Shown: positions 17,063-25,949, counted from the first letter of the stretch. The stretch is 64,000 nucleotides of DNA from Cacconaster sp045599325 (GCA_045599325.1 JAZRVT010000034.1:10367-74366), one strand, 5' to 3'. Program-made: numbers and translations. The notes: a model not told the origin generated them from the sequence alone.

Positions 17063-18209
17063 GCAGTACAACACCCCGGCTGTCTTTGTCGCAGCCTGCG
17101 CAGGTATGGGTTTCTTCGGAGTGGCGATGCTCTCCCTCGGGCCTCTGCTCGGACGCATCGGCGAACTCGGCGTCAACGCCAACGCCCTGCCGTCAACCCT
17201 CACAATCGGCATCATCATCGGCACCCTCCTCTTCGGACCTATCGTCGACAAGTTCGGCTACAAGGGACTGACAATCCTGAGCTCGATCCTGGCGCTCGCC
17301 GGAATCCTCGGACTCAACTTCTTCTCCACAGACTTCCCCCTTCAGGCATCCATCTGCTGCCTGGGCATAGGCGGCGGTGTCCTCAACGGCCTGACCAACG
17401 CCCTTGTCTCCGACATCTACGGTGATGACAAGCGTGGAGCAAGGCTCAGCCTCCTCGGTGCGTTCTACTGCATCGGAGCGCTGCTCTGGACCCTTCTGAA
17501 CTACTTCATCGCAGACTACCATATTCCGCTCTACATTATGAGCGCGATTATGCTCTGCTTCATCATCTATTTCTTCTTCATCGCATTCCCTCAGGCAAAG
17601 CCTGCTGACGCAGTCGGAATGAAGCAGACTCTCGGCCTCTTCAAGTATCCTGCACTCCTGATGTTCGGCTTCGTGCTCTTCTTCCAGAGCGGATTCGAGG
17701 GTGCAAGCGGCGACTTCACTGTCACTTATCTGACCAGCACCAGCGGCCTTGCAACCGCAACCGCAACCCTTGCGATGACCTGGTTCACCATCGGAATGCT
17801 TGCCGGCCGTCTCATCCTCGGCTCAATAATGAAGGCCCTGAAGGACCTCGGCACATTCTACCTCTACCTCTCCATCGCCCTCATCGGCGTGGCCGTGCTC
17901 GCCTCCACCGGCAGCGCTGCCGGCGCTTATGTGGCAATGGCTCTCATCGGTTTCGGCGCAGGCGCAACCTTCCCTGTAGTCCTCGGCTATGTCGGCGGAA
18001 CATTCAGGAACCTCTCCGGCACAGCAATCTCCATTGCAGTGTTCATCGCCCTCCTGGGCCAGTTCACCCTCAAGAGGATCACAGGCTCCGCATTCAATGC
18101 AGGCTCCTTCAACGCACTCCCAATCGTGCTTGCCGGCGCCATCGTCGTAATGATGTGCCTAATCCCTGTCGCAATCTCAATCTCCAAGAAAACCGACACT
18201 AACAAGTAG
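17055..18209 (+). CDS. MFS transporter, probable sugar permease
   Basis: A 384-residue protein with about twelve hydrophobic segments. The MFS loop 2-3 signature is visible as FGPIVDKFGYKGLTILSS. Co-transcription and overlap with a ROK kinase point to a sugar imported and then phosphorylated (glucose, galactose or an amino sugar). The substrate cannot be read from sequence. A bidirectional terminator follows. Confidence 0.88.
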   Translation: MNKQYNTPAVFVAACAGMGFFGVAMLSLGPLLGRIGELGVNANALPSTLTIGIIIGTLLFGPIVDKFGYKGLTILSSILALAGILGLNFFSTDFPLQASICCLGIGGGVLNGLTNALVSDIYGDDKRGARLSLLGAFYCIGALLWTLLNYFIADYHIPLYIMSAIMLCFIIYFFFIAFPQAKPADAVGMKQTLGLFKYPALLMFGFVLFFQSGFEGASGDFTVTYLTSTSGLATATATLAMTWFTIGMLAGRLILGSIMKALKDLGTFYLYLSIALIGVAVLASTGSAAGAYVAMALIGFGAGATFPVVLGYVGGTFRNLSGTAISIAVFIALLGQFTLKRITGSAFNAGSFNALPIVLAGAIVVMMCLIPVAISISKKTDTNK

Positions 18210-18228
18210 TCCGGGGTTCCCTGACAAT

Positions 18229-18260
18229 AAAAAAGGTGACTTTGAAAAGTCACCTTTTTT
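18229..18260. terminator. Bidirectional terminator between the MFS and serpin genes
   Basis: A perfect 14-bp stem (AAAAAAGGTGACTT with AAGTCACCTTTTTT) and loop TGAA. Its A-run and T-run serve both converging genes. Confidence 0.9.
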
Positions 18261-18283
18261 ATTGGTAATTATATTCCATCTGA

Positions 18284-19504
18284 TTACCGGACCTTTGCGC
18301 CAATGAAGATTATTGCACCTGAACTGCTCTCCCGGATAGCGAAGACAAACGGTCTGTCGAAATCGACTTCGACTATCTTGGAAGAGGTCAACCCAGAAGC
18401 GGACAGTTCTGAGGCAATAGTTGTCACGGCCGATGCTTCAGTGCCCATCCTGTCGACGACAATCTTTGCCTGATGAACCGTTGTCAGCTCTACTGGCACT
18501 TCGAGCATATTCGAGTAGTCCATGTCGCCACTGAGCACATCCCTCATGCCAAGCTTCACCAATTTGCTATCAAGATTGTCTTCCTTCAGGACTGTAGATA
18601 TATCAAACAGTGGATATCTCAAACAGTATCGGCCGTTTGCATCACCAACTGAAGTCTTTCCTGCGTAGCTGTCGAATATTTCCGTATCAAGATTTCTAAT
18701 GAACTTCTCAAACCTGCCAGATGCGGGCATCAGAGCCAGCAAACTGTAAGCACCCGATGCATACGGGATGGAACAGACAGACACTTCCTTGTCAACATAA
18801 CAACTGGCATTATCCCATATAATAAAAGGGATATGAGCTGATTTATCTTCATTGCCGAGAAACGGCATCATTGCCTCTCCCGACGGCTGCTCGCCCCAGA
18901 CAGACTTATAATAGACTGCATTCGATAGGATGAAGCCGGTCTGCGGAGTCAGATTGGCATCGATATGGTCTATCAATCCGTTCGTACTGTGCCTGATCCA
19001 GTCGTCAATTTCCTGTTTTGTTTCCGGAGCGCTGAAATCTAAAGCCTTGTTGAAAGAGTCATAGCCGCTCTCCAATGCGCACAGAAACGGGGTTTTAAAA
19101 GTAAGGTTCTTGTTCATCCAGAACGAGTTCGCCACTGACAGCGTCACATTCGGGTCTATGCCGGTCAGCTGGCGTGTCAATTCCCGGTAATATCCGTTAA
19201 GCTCCTGTACGCTGCCTTTCAGCCCTAATGTACCGGAAATATCGTCGTAAGTCTTGCCTGCAGCACCATTCGCCAGCATTGAGAATGCCGCTGATATGCT
19301 GTAAGGCGAGATAATAATGTTATCTCCGTCATAAAGGCTCTTGAATAGTTCCACTCCGAAGGTATTCTCTGCCTGGAGGATATTCTTCTGGGCCTTTGTC
19401 AGAACAACTTTGCTGCCCTCACCATCAAACTCAGGCTCAATCACGCTGCATGATACTGCAGTAAGGCCGAATGCGAAAAAACACAGTAAGAGTAATCGTT
19501 TCAT
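18284..19504 (-). CDS. Serpin family lipoprotein
   Basis: A 406-residue serine (or cysteine) protease inhibitor, anchored as a lipoprotein (lipobox TAVSC within the first 20 residues). The serpin fold is supported by NIIISPYSISAAFSMLANGA, FILSNAVYYKSVWGEQ and the C-terminal VDFDRPFVFAIRESSSGAIIFIG. The hinge VDRMGTEASAVTT is close to the inhibitory consensus GTEAAAAT, so it probably inhibits. The loop after the hinge is about six residues longer than in antitrypsin, so P1 cannot be fixed. The target may be a host or microbial protease. Confidence 0.93.
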   Translation of the reverse strand: MKRLLLLCFFAFGLTAVSCSVIEPEFDGEGSKVVLTKAQKNILQAENTFGVELFKSLYDGDNIIISPYSISAAFSMLANGAAGKTYDDISGTLGLKGSVQELNGYYRELTRQLTGIDPNVTLSVANSFWMNKNLTFKTPFLCALESGYDSFNKALDFSAPETKQEIDDWIRHSTNGLIDHIDANLTPQTGFILSNAVYYKSVWGEQPSGEAMMPFLGNEDKSAHIPFIIWDNASCYVDKEVSVCSIPYASGAYSLLALMPASGRFEKFIRNLDTEIFDSYAGKTSVGDANGRYCLRYPLFDISTVLKEDNLDSKLVKLGMRDVLSGDMDYSNMLEVPVELTTVHQAKIVVDRMGTEASAVTTIASELSASGLTSSKIVEVDFDRPFVFAIRESSSGAIIFIGAKVR

Positions 19505-19632
19505 AGCTCAAATCAAATATCATTTTTAAATATCATTAAAAGATTTCTCCTGCATATATAACGGGTAACCCTTTGAAATACTGCGCGTAAAATTATCTTT
19601 TCTATGACGCAGTAAAACCGGGAAGCATTCGT

Positions 19633-19640
19633 TATCTTTA
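19633..19640 (+). promoter_or_regulatory. TATCTTTA promoter-like box for the sigma factor locus
   Basis: One mismatch (final A) to TAnnTTTG. It is followed by CAGG and a GTG at 19645 that opens the frame of the sigma factor N-terminus. Confidence 0.4.
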
Positions 19641-19644
19641 CAGG

Positions 19645-19707
19645 GTGCTTGATGAAGCAAAACTGGTTAAGGACTGTGCCTTGGGAAAGTTGAAGGCACA
19701 GGAATAA
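19645..19707 (+). other. Disrupted 5' end of the ECF sigma gene (20 codons, ends in TAA)
   Basis: In the same frame as the sigma gene downstream, the bases from GTG 19645 encode VLDEAKLVKDCALGKLKAQE and then TAA. The frame continues as LYRRYSSRLFALC directly into MRYIPDRGMAEDCLQDAF. Together these match a standard Bacteroidota ECF sigma N-terminus (..AQEQLYRRY..LFALC). A single CAA-to-TAA change would explain the stop. The intact product therefore cannot be made by normal translation from here. Confidence 0.7.
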
Positions 19708-19746
19708 CTGTATAGACGATACAGCTCTCGGTTATTCGCGCTCTGC

Positions 19747-20202
19747 ATGCGGTACATTCCAGACAGGGGAATGGCCGAGGACTGCTTGCAAGACGCATTT
19801 GTGAAGATATTAAGCAGGATAAACAGGTTCCATTATATGGGAGAGGGATCTCTTTATGCCTGGATGTCAAGAGTAACCATCAATTACTGCATTGACTGTC
19901 TGAGGAAGAAAAAGATGCTGAAGGAAGAGCCACTGTTATCTGATAATCTAATAGATACTCCATTCGAGGGGTATCCTGATTCGGAATTGATTCCCTTAGA
20001 AAAACTTATGGAATTTGTAAACCATCTGCCTGATATGTATAGGGCTGTCTTTCAGATGTCCTGCATAAACGGGTTCACCCATTCTGAAATTTCCAGGACA
20101 TTGGGAATAAAAGAGAAAAGTGTCGCATCAAATCTTACAAGAGCAAGGGCATCTCTCTCAAAGAAGATTATGGACTATCTAAGAGAAATTGAAAATGAAT
20201 AA
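19747..20202 (+). CDS. ECF-type sigma-70 family factor, N-terminally shortened
   Basis: A 151-residue sigma factor lacking region 2.1. Region 2.2-2.4 is present (MAEDCLQDAFVKILSRINRF, then LYAWMSRVTINYCIDCLRKK). Region 4 has the helix-turn-helix (LPDMYRAVFQMSCINGFTHSEI, split by HSEISRTLGIKEKSVASNL). An in-frame TAA at 19705 separates it from its natural N-terminus. It is either a recent pseudogene or is made by restart at ATG 19747. The next gene overlaps it by 8 bases and is intact. This locus is more AT-rich than the flanks. Confidence 0.65.
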   Translation: MRYIPDRGMAEDCLQDAFVKILSRINRFHYMGEGSLYAWMSRVTINYCIDCLRKKKMLKEEPLLSDNLIDTPFEGYPDSELIPLEKLMEFVNHLPDMYRAVFQMSCINGFTHSEISRTLGIKEKSVASNLTRARASLSKKIMDYLREIENE

Positions 20203-21307
20203 TTCCCTAGAAGATATCTTGAGGAATGAATATTCTCAGGTTGGAATAAACCCTTCCGACGAATGTTGGGACCGTATCCGTGTCAGAATACGCAAAAGGG
20301 TTATTTTGAGGAGGAGCGCCATTTCTTTTGCTGCCGCAGCCGCCACACTCTTTGTTGTCTTTGCTATTGCGCGCAAGGAGGAGGCACCACCGGCACTGAT
20401 ATACTCCATCGTAGAAAAAGGACCATCTTACGATGAAATGATTCCGCATCCTGATATCAGAATAATTGCCCCTAGTACAAATATTATTCATAATAGAAGT
20501 ACAGCTGTTCTCACTGAAAAAAACGTAGATTCGGTAAAAGCCGATAAAACAGACACTTCAAATGAAACAACATCTTCAAATAAGGGAAAAACCGGTAATA
20601 CCATTCACAATAGCAAAAAACCTCCTATCCTTACCGAATATCCAAGTGGAGATGAGTATTTTGCAGAAGCAGCATCGGACAAGTCAGCTGTCCCGATACA
20701 TCTCAACGTTAAGTGGAATGGACTGAATATTGGCGAATCCTATGATACAGGCATCTCAAATGCACTTGCAAGACAGGCATCAGCACAACATACTGGCGAG
20801 CTTGCCGATAATCCATATCTTAATTCAAACTTTCCGCCTGAATACCAACATCTTTACCCGATCAACATAGGCATTTCCATTGACATGCCATTCAGCAAGC
20901 GCTTCAGTGCCGGGATAGGTATTAATTATTCTCTTCTTCGATCGGATATTAATTTGCCATTACATAATCTTGATCCCAAACGGCAATCCCTTCATTTACT
21001 CGGCGTCCCCGTCAGAATCAAGTATAATCTCCTTACTACTGACAAATTCGGATTATATTGCAGCAGCGGTGGCATGCTGGAGAAATGTGTCCTGGCATGT
21101 TTTGACGGAGAACGGCTGGAAGAAAAGGATTTGCAGTGGTCAGTATCTGCCAGCATAGGCACACAGTATCGCATTGTTGACAGAACCTATATCTATCTTG
21201 AAGGAGAATGCTACCATTATTTTACCGAGACACAGCTCAAAACTATCAGAACACAGAATCCAACCGCTTTGTCTCTCAACGCAGGCATCAGGTTCAGTTT
21301 GCAATAA
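20195..21307 (+). CDS. Membrane protein with C-terminal beta-barrel, putative anti-sigma partner
   Basis: A 370-residue protein. The N-terminus (MNNSLEDILRNEYSQVGINP, then ECWDRI) and one membrane helix at about 33-55 (SAISFAAAAATLFVVFAIA) resemble anti-sigma-like proteins paired with ECF sigma genes in Bacteroidota. A Ser/Thr/Lys-rich linker is followed by an outer-membrane beta-barrel-like domain (PFSKRFSAGIGINYSLL and a terminal SLNAGIRFSLQ). ATG 20195 overlaps the sigma stop. Anti-sigma function is inferred from gene order only. Confidence 0.7.
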   Translation: MNNSLEDILRNEYSQVGINPSDECWDRIRVRIRKRVILRRSAISFAAAAATLFVVFAIARKEEAPPALIYSIVEKGPSYDEMIPHPDIRIIAPSTNIIHNRSTAVLTEKNVDSVKADKTDTSNETTSSNKGKTGNTIHNSKKPPILTEYPSGDEYFAEAASDKSAVPIHLNVKWNGLNIGESYDTGISNALARQASAQHTGELADNPYLNSNFPPEYQHLYPINIGISIDMPFSKRFSAGIGINYSLLRSDINLPLHNLDPKRQSLHLLGVPVRIKYNLLTTDKFGLYCSSGGMLEKCVLACFDGERLEEKDLQWSVSASIGTQYRIVDRTYIYLEGECYHYFTETQLKTIRTQNPTALSLNAGIRFSLQ

Positions 21308-21320
21308 TAGGAACCGAATA

Positions 21321-21347
21321 AAAAAGCTCCCGGTCAGGGAGCTTTTT
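21321..21347. terminator. Bidirectional terminator between the barrel gene and namZ
   Basis: An 11-bp stem AAAAAGCTCCC with GGGAGCTTTTT and loop GGTCA. It ends both converging units. Confidence 0.88.
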
Positions 21348-21366
21348 ATTGCAGGCAACAGAGCAC

Positions 21367-22536
21367 CTACTCTGCGTAGAGCAGATATGGCTTGCGCTGA
21401 GCCTTGAACTTTGCGACGTCGCCGGCCCACATAGCCTTGATCTCGTCAGCGCTCTTCCCCTCCTTGATCATCTTGCGGACATAGGACTGGCCGATGAGGA
21501 GCTCAAAGAAACTGCGGAAGAAATGGTCGTCAAGATTGAGGTTGTTGTATGCGTCGATGACATACTCGAGGTTGATTCCAGCAGCATTGATCTCATCGTT
21601 CGACGGCTTCTTGCGGAGGTCAACGCCATAGCACTTCTTGTCGAGCTGAGGAGGGAACTTAGCGCCCTCTATGCTGCGCGGGGTGAACTTGAAACGGTAG
21701 CCCTTCATATTCGGGTGGCCGTACATCTGGAAAGCGGTTGTAGTGCCGCGTCCGAGACTGACAGGGGTCGCCTCAAAATAGCAGAGAGAAGGATAGAGAT
21801 ATACCGAGCGCATATCAGGGATGTTCGGAGACGGCCTTACTGGAAGGACATAGCGTGACTGGTGGGTGTAGTTCCTGCACTTGATTACAGTGAGGTCGCA
21901 CTTCGCGCCGTCAGGCAGCCAGCCTTCGCCGTTGATCATCAGGGCAAGCTCGCCAAGAGTCATTCCGTGGCAGACAGGGATCGGGTAGCCGCCCACGCCT
22001 GACTTGTACTTCATATCGAGAATCGGGCCGTCGACATAGAAACCGATAGGGTTCGGACGGTCGAGGACAATCATTTTCTTGCCGTGCTTAGCGCAGACAC
22101 CCATCATCTTGCCCATTGTGACATTATAGGTGTAGAACCTGCAGCCGACATCCTGAAGGTCGAATATCAGCACGTCGAATTCGGACATTGCCTCATCGGA
22201 AGGCACACCGCCCTTGCCGTCATAGAGAGAGCGGATAGGAACGCCTGTCTGCTCGTCAACTGAGCTGTGGACGACCTCGCCTGCGTCAGCAGTGCCGCGG
22301 AAGCCGTGTTCAGGTGAAAAGATTGAGACCACATTGACCTTGAGCGCAAGCAGGGTGTCAAGTATATGCTTGCCTGGCTCTATGATGCCGGTCTGGTTGG
22401 AGAGGATGGAGACTCTCTGTCCCTGGAGGAGAGGCAGGTATTCATCGAGGGCTTCAGCACCTGTCATTATTCGGGGCTGTGCCTGCAGGGATGCGAGCGA
22501 CAGGACCAGGCCTGCCAGAAGAAGGATCTTTTTCAT
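21367..22536 (-). CDS. namZ: DUF1343 exo-beta-N-acetylmuramidase, NamZ-like
   Basis: A 389-residue exported protein (signal MKKILLLAGLVLSLASLQAQ) of the DUF1343/GH171 family. Characterised NamZ enzymes release terminal MurNAc from peptidoglycan fragments. Family motifs are seen: VSILSNQTGI, IFSPEHGFRGTADAGE, VLIFDLQDVGCRFYTY, LDRPNPIG and the C-terminal EFLIGQSYVRKMI-like segment. It is the last gene of a four-gene minus-strand operon with an LD-carboxypeptidase 11 bases upstream, fitting cell-wall fragment turnover. Confidence 0.9.
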   Translation of the reverse strand: MKKILLLAGLVLSLASLQAQPRIMTGAEALDEYLPLLQGQRVSILSNQTGIIEPGKHILDTLLALKVNVVSIFSPEHGFRGTADAGEVVHSSVDEQTGVPIRSLYDGKGGVPSDEAMSEFDVLIFDLQDVGCRFYTYNVTMGKMMGVCAKHGKKMIVLDRPNPIGFYVDGPILDMKYKSGVGGYPIPVCHGMTLGELALMINGEGWLPDGAKCDLTVIKCRNYTHQSRYVLPVRPSPNIPDMRSVYLYPSLCYFEATPVSLGRGTTTAFQMYGHPNMKGYRFKFTPRSIEGAKFPPQLDKKCYGVDLRKKPSNDEINAAGINLEYVIDAYNNLNLDDHFFRSFFELLIGQSYVRKMIKEGKSADEIKAMWAGDVAKFKAQRKPYLLYAE

Positions 22537-22547
22537 ATTGCTTCAGG

Positions 22548-23462
22548 TTATTTGAATGTCAGTGTTCCTCCGTTCTCATCGACCTTGAGCTCCACTTCCC
22601 TGCCCATATAGAGGCTGTAGTTAGGATGCTCGTGGCCGCAAGGGAATCCGAAGAGGACCGGAACGTTGAGTCTGTCTGTATATTCACGGATAAGCTCGTA
22701 CGGAGCGCGCTCCCATACATCCACTCCGTGGACATCGGTGAAATGGCCTACGATGACACCTTTGGCGCGGCCGAGTATGCCGTTCTGCTCGAGAGTGAGG
22801 AGCATTCTGTCAATGTTGAGCATCCTCTCGTCGATATCCTCGATGACAAGGATAGAGGACTCCCTGAGCTGATTGCCCCAAGGAGTGCCGAGGGTGCTCT
22901 GGAAGAGACAGAGATTTCCTCCCACAAGCCTTCCGGAGGCAGTGCCCAGGCGGCTGAAAGGGTGCGGGTCCGAGTGGTATGACTTCACCTTGCCGAAGAG
23001 AGCGTCGTGAAGATACTGCCGGGAGACATCGGACGGACCGTCATCCAGGAAAGAGCAAGGCATCTCGCCGAGGATGGACTCGATGCCGAGAGTCCTGAAG
23101 GCAGCGTGGAAGATAGTGATGTCGCTGTAGCCCACAATCCACTTCGGGTATTTTGCAAAGAGGGAGAGGTCCATTTTGGAGACAGTCCTCATAGAGCCGT
23201 AGCCTCCCCTGAAGGAGATGACAGCCTTGACCTCAGGATCCTTGAGAGCCTTCTCTATATCGGCAACACGGTCTTCGTCTTTGCCGGCGAACTCACCGGG
23301 GATGTAGTCGAAGAGGTGCTCCCCCTGCTTGACCTTTAGACCCCACGATTCAAAAACCTGCAGCCACTCCTTTTCGCGGCCGCTTGCAGGGCTGGAAGCC
23401 ATAGACACCATTGCTATGGTGTCACCTTCCTTGAGAAATTCTGGACGTATGAATTTTTTCAT
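22548..23462 (-). CDS. ldcA: S66 family LD-carboxypeptidase
   Basis: A 304-residue cytoplasmic serine peptidase that removes the terminal D-Ala from the tetrapeptide stem during murein recycling. The start KEGDTIAMVSMASSP and the nucleophile motif AVISFRGGYGSMR are typical of S66. GGNLCLFQSTLGTPW and the C-terminal His in PCGHEHPNYSLYMG complete the Ser-Glu-His set. It sits between a phosphoesterase and namZ. One oddity: no signal peptide, so its substrate must be imported. Confidence 0.93.
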   Translation of the reverse strand: MKKFIRPEFLKEGDTIAMVSMASSPASGREKEWLQVFESWGLKVKQGEHLFDYIPGEFAGKDEDRVADIEKALKDPEVKAVISFRGGYGSMRTVSKMDLSLFAKYPKWIVGYSDITIFHAAFRTLGIESILGEMPCSFLDDGPSDVSRQYLHDALFGKVKSYHSDPHPFSRLGTASGRLVGGNLCLFQSTLGTPWGNQLRESSILVIEDIDERMLNIDRMLLTLEQNGILGRAKGVIVGHFTDVHGVDVWERAPYELIREYTDRLNVPVLFGFPCGHEHPNYSLYMGREVELKVDENGGTLTFK

Positions 23463-23481
23463 ATCAAGTATATTGTTTCAA

Positions 23482-23973
23482 TTAACTCTTTTTCCACTCG
23501 CCCACCTCCATATCGTGGATGCGGCCTTCGTCAATATGGAACCTGAGCGCAGTTCGCACAAGGTGGAACCCCTGCAGTCCTGCGGCGCCCGGGTTCAGTA
23601 CAAGCATATTGTAATGCCTGTCGTTGACCACTTTCAGGATATGGGAATGGCCGCAGACGAAGATGTCGGGCCTGTGGGCTTCAATAAGCTGGAGGGCGTG
23701 CATATCATATCTGCCGGGGTAGCCCCCGATATGCATCATAAGCACCTTCATCCCCTCAGCGTCGAAGACCTGCACCCTCGGGCAGAAGCCGCGGATGTCG
23801 TAGCCGTCGCAGTTGCCGTAGACACCGACGACAGGCTTGATGGTCACAATGTCGCTGTAGCAGTCCTCAGTACCGAAATCGCCTGCGTGCCACACGACAT
23901 CCACCGGCGAGAGGAACTCGCGCAGCTTGCTGTCGAAATAGCCGTGGGTGTCGGAAAGGAGGCCTACGTACAT
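23482..23973 (-). CDS. YfcE/MJ0936-type metallophosphoesterase
   Basis: A 163-residue calcineurin-like phosphoesterase. The two-metal site is clear: GLLSDTHGYFD, WHAGDFGT, GVYGNCD, LMMHIGGYPG and VCGHSHILK. Small members act on phosphodiesters in vitro; physiological substrates are mostly unknown. It is 3 bases from the NagX-like gene and 19 from ldcA, so it is co-transcribed with cell-wall recycling genes. Confidence 0.9.
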   Translation of the reverse strand: MYVGLLSDTHGYFDSKLREFLSPVDVVWHAGDFGTEDCYSDIVTIKPVVGVYGNCDGYDIRGFCPRVQVFDAEGMKVLMMHIGGYPGRYDMHALQLIEAHRPDIFVCGHSHILKVVNDRHYNMLVLNPGAAGLQGFHLVRTALRFHIDEGRIHDMEVGEWKKS

Positions 23974-23976
23974 CCG

Positions 23977-25152
23977 TCAGAGCTTGATGACAATCTTTTT
24001 CTTATAGAGCCACATCGCCATTCCCACAAAGATGGCAACCATACAGATGGCGTACATCAGTGAGGCGTACTCGTTGCTGCCGCCGAACACAGGGCAGCAG
24101 CAGTGCTGGTAGAACCAGCTGAGGCAGTTGGTCTCCTTGCCGTCGGCACCGGTCCAGTGGATCATACGGCCGAGGACCTTCACGAAGAGGCCGGCCATCA
24201 CGAATGCGAAGAGAGGGTTCATGCCCATCGCCTTGAACGGAGTGAAGAGCTTCCCGTGGCCCTTGATGTCGATGAAGTAGATGAAGAAAGCGAGGCAGAG
24301 GATTGCCCAGCCGCCTGCATAAAGGACATAGGAGCCTGTCCAGAGCGGCTTGCTGATTGGAAGCCAGATGCTCCAGATGCAGCTCAGCGCAAGGCAGATC
24401 GCCGCGATTGTATAGAGTTTTGCGACTACATCTATCTTCTGCTCGGTCTGGCGGATGGTCAGGCCGATGAAATAGCCGAGGAGCACTGTGCCGGCACCGG
24501 AAATCGCTCCGAGGAGTCCTTCAGGGTCGAACGGAATGCCGTAGCCGTGGTACACGTGGTTCTCGCCGAGGAGGGAGACATCTATCTTGCCGGCAATGTT
24601 GCCTTCGAGGGTCGACCAGCCTGGTTCTGAGCCGAAGATATAGAGCAGCAGCCAGTGGAGGCAGGTCACAGCGGCGATGCCGATGAGTATTCTCTTTGGT
24701 TTCTTGAGCCAGAGCGCCAGGAATCCGCCGAGGATGTAGCACATTGCAATGCGCTGGAGCACTCCGAAGATGCGTATGTTCTGCAGCCAGTAGAGCCAGT
24801 TCTGCCCGAAGCTCCAGGACGGGTCGTGAGGCGTGGTCGGATAGAACGGGAACATATTGAGGCCGAGACCGACAAGGAAAATCAGGATTCCGCGCTTGAC
24901 GAGCTTGAGACTGCTCTTCTTGTTCAGAGAGTCACCATATTTGGCGAAGGAGAACGCCATGGCCACTCCCACGCAGAAAAGGAAGAACGGGAATACGAGG
25001 TCAGTCGGAGTACAGCCTGTCCACGGCGCGTGGCGGAGAGGCGGGAAAATGTGACTCCAGGTTCCGGGATTGTTGACAAGGATCATCCCGGCGACAGTCA
25101 TTCCCCTGAGCACGTCAAGGGCGACATATCTTTGAGTTGCAGTCTGTGCCAT
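23977..25152 (-). CDS. NagX-like membrane acyltransferase (DUF5009/HGSNAT family)
   Basis: A 391-residue protein with about ten to twelve membrane segments, related to lysosomal heparan-alpha-glucosaminide N-acetyltransferase. The N-terminus RYVALDVLRGMTVAGMILVN and TPTDLVFPFFLFCVGVAMAF is diagnostic. NagX homologues lie in amino-sugar gene clusters. As first gene of the namZ operon it may import or acetylate GlcNAc/MurNAc-type sugars (inference). It is driven by a TATTTTTG box 21 bases upstream. Confidence 0.87.
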   Translation of the reverse strand: MAQTATQRYVALDVLRGMTVAGMILVNNPGTWSHIFPPLRHAPWTGCTPTDLVFPFFLFCVGVAMAFSFAKYGDSLNKKSSLKLVKRGILIFLVGLGLNMFPFYPTTPHDPSWSFGQNWLYWLQNIRIFGVLQRIAMCYILGGFLALWLKKPKRILIGIAAVTCLHWLLLYIFGSEPGWSTLEGNIAGKIDVSLLGENHVYHGYGIPFDPEGLLGAISGAGTVLLGYFIGLTIRQTEQKIDVVAKLYTIAAICLALSCIWSIWLPISKPLWTGSYVLYAGGWAILCLAFFIYFIDIKGHGKLFTPFKAMGMNPLFAFVMAGLFVKVLGRMIHWTGADGKETNCLSWFYQHCCCPVFGGSNEYASLMYAICMVAIFVGMAMWLYKKKIVIKL

Positions 25153-25173
25153 ACGTTTGGTTTTAGATATCTA

Positions 25174-25181
25174 CAAAAATA
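25174..25181 (-). promoter_or_regulatory. TATTTTTG promoter box for the nagX-ldcA-namZ operon
   Basis: A minus-strand TATTTTTG followed by TAGA, 21 bases before ATG 25152. Confidence 0.55.
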
Positions 25182-25194
25182 GGCAAAAATCCGC

Positions 25195-25202
25195 TATCTT
25201 TG
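25195..25202 (+). promoter_or_regulatory. TATCTTTG promoter box for rsmE
   Basis: A perfect TAnnTTTG; TCCCT then ATG 25208 follow. The 5-base spacer predicts a leaderless rsmE message. Confidence 0.6.
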
Positions 25203-25207
25203 TCCCT

Positions 25208-25936
25208 ATGGAACTCTTTTACTCCAAAAATATCTCAGCAGGCGCGACAGTCCTCGACAGTGAAGAATCCGCTCACTGCATAAAAGTGCTCCGCCACCGC
25301 AAGGGCGACTCCATAAACATAGTGGACGGCCACGGAATGCTCTTCCGCTGCACAATCACTGAAGCCGACCCTAAAGGAGTGGGATTCCGCATCGACGAGG
25401 CAGTCGAAAACTACGGTTCGCACAACTACCGGCTCCATATGGCGGTGGCTCCTCCGAAGAACATCGACCGTTTCGAATGGTTTGCAGAGAAGGTCACTGA
25501 AATCGGCGTGGACTGCATCACCCCGCTCTTCGGGGATTATTCCGAGAGGAAAGTGTTCAAGCCTGAGCGCGTGGAGAGGATTCTGATCTCCGCAGCCAAA
25601 CAGTCGCACAAAGGAACGATACCGGAGCTTCGCCCGGCAGCGGATGTGAAGGAGTTCCTGGAGGCGGAGAGCGGCAACGACGGAACCAGGCTGATCTGCT
25701 ACTGCGACGAGGTCGGGAGCCTGGGAGCCGTGAAGAAGAGCATCAGTGAAGTCCTTCCTCAAGGCACGGCGGAGCCCGTAACGGTTATGATAGGCCCGGA
25801 AGGCGATTTCTCCCGCAGCGAGATTGCACTCGCCGTTGAGAAAGGATGGCAGCCTGTATCCCTCGGCGACAGCCGCCTCAGAATAGAGACAGCCGCGATT
25901 GTCGCCGCAACGGCAGTTTACATAAAGAATCTTTAA
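25208..25936 (+). CDS. rsmE: 16S rRNA (uracil-1498-N3)-methyltransferase
   Basis: A 242-residue SPOUT methyltransferase that methylates U1498 of 16S rRNA. It has the PUA-like N-terminal part (SEESAHCIKVLRHRKGDSIN) and the knotted SAM site (VTVMIGPEGDFSRSEIALA, then SLGDSRLRIETAAI). The start MELFYSKNIS agrees with the family. In-frame codons further upstream overlap the promoter and are rejected. Confidence 0.96.
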   Translation: MELFYSKNISAGATVLDSEESAHCIKVLRHRKGDSINIVDGHGMLFRCTITEADPKGVGFRIDEAVENYGSHNYRLHMAVAPPKNIDRFEWFAEKVTEIGVDCITPLFGDYSERKVFKPERVERILISAAKQSHKGTIPELRPAADVKEFLEAESGNDGTRLICYCDEVGSLGAVKKSISEVLPQGTAEPVTVMIGPEGDFSRSEIALAVEKGWQPVSLGDSRLRIETAAIVAATAVYIKNL

Positions 25937-25949
25937 CACACGGAAAGAT

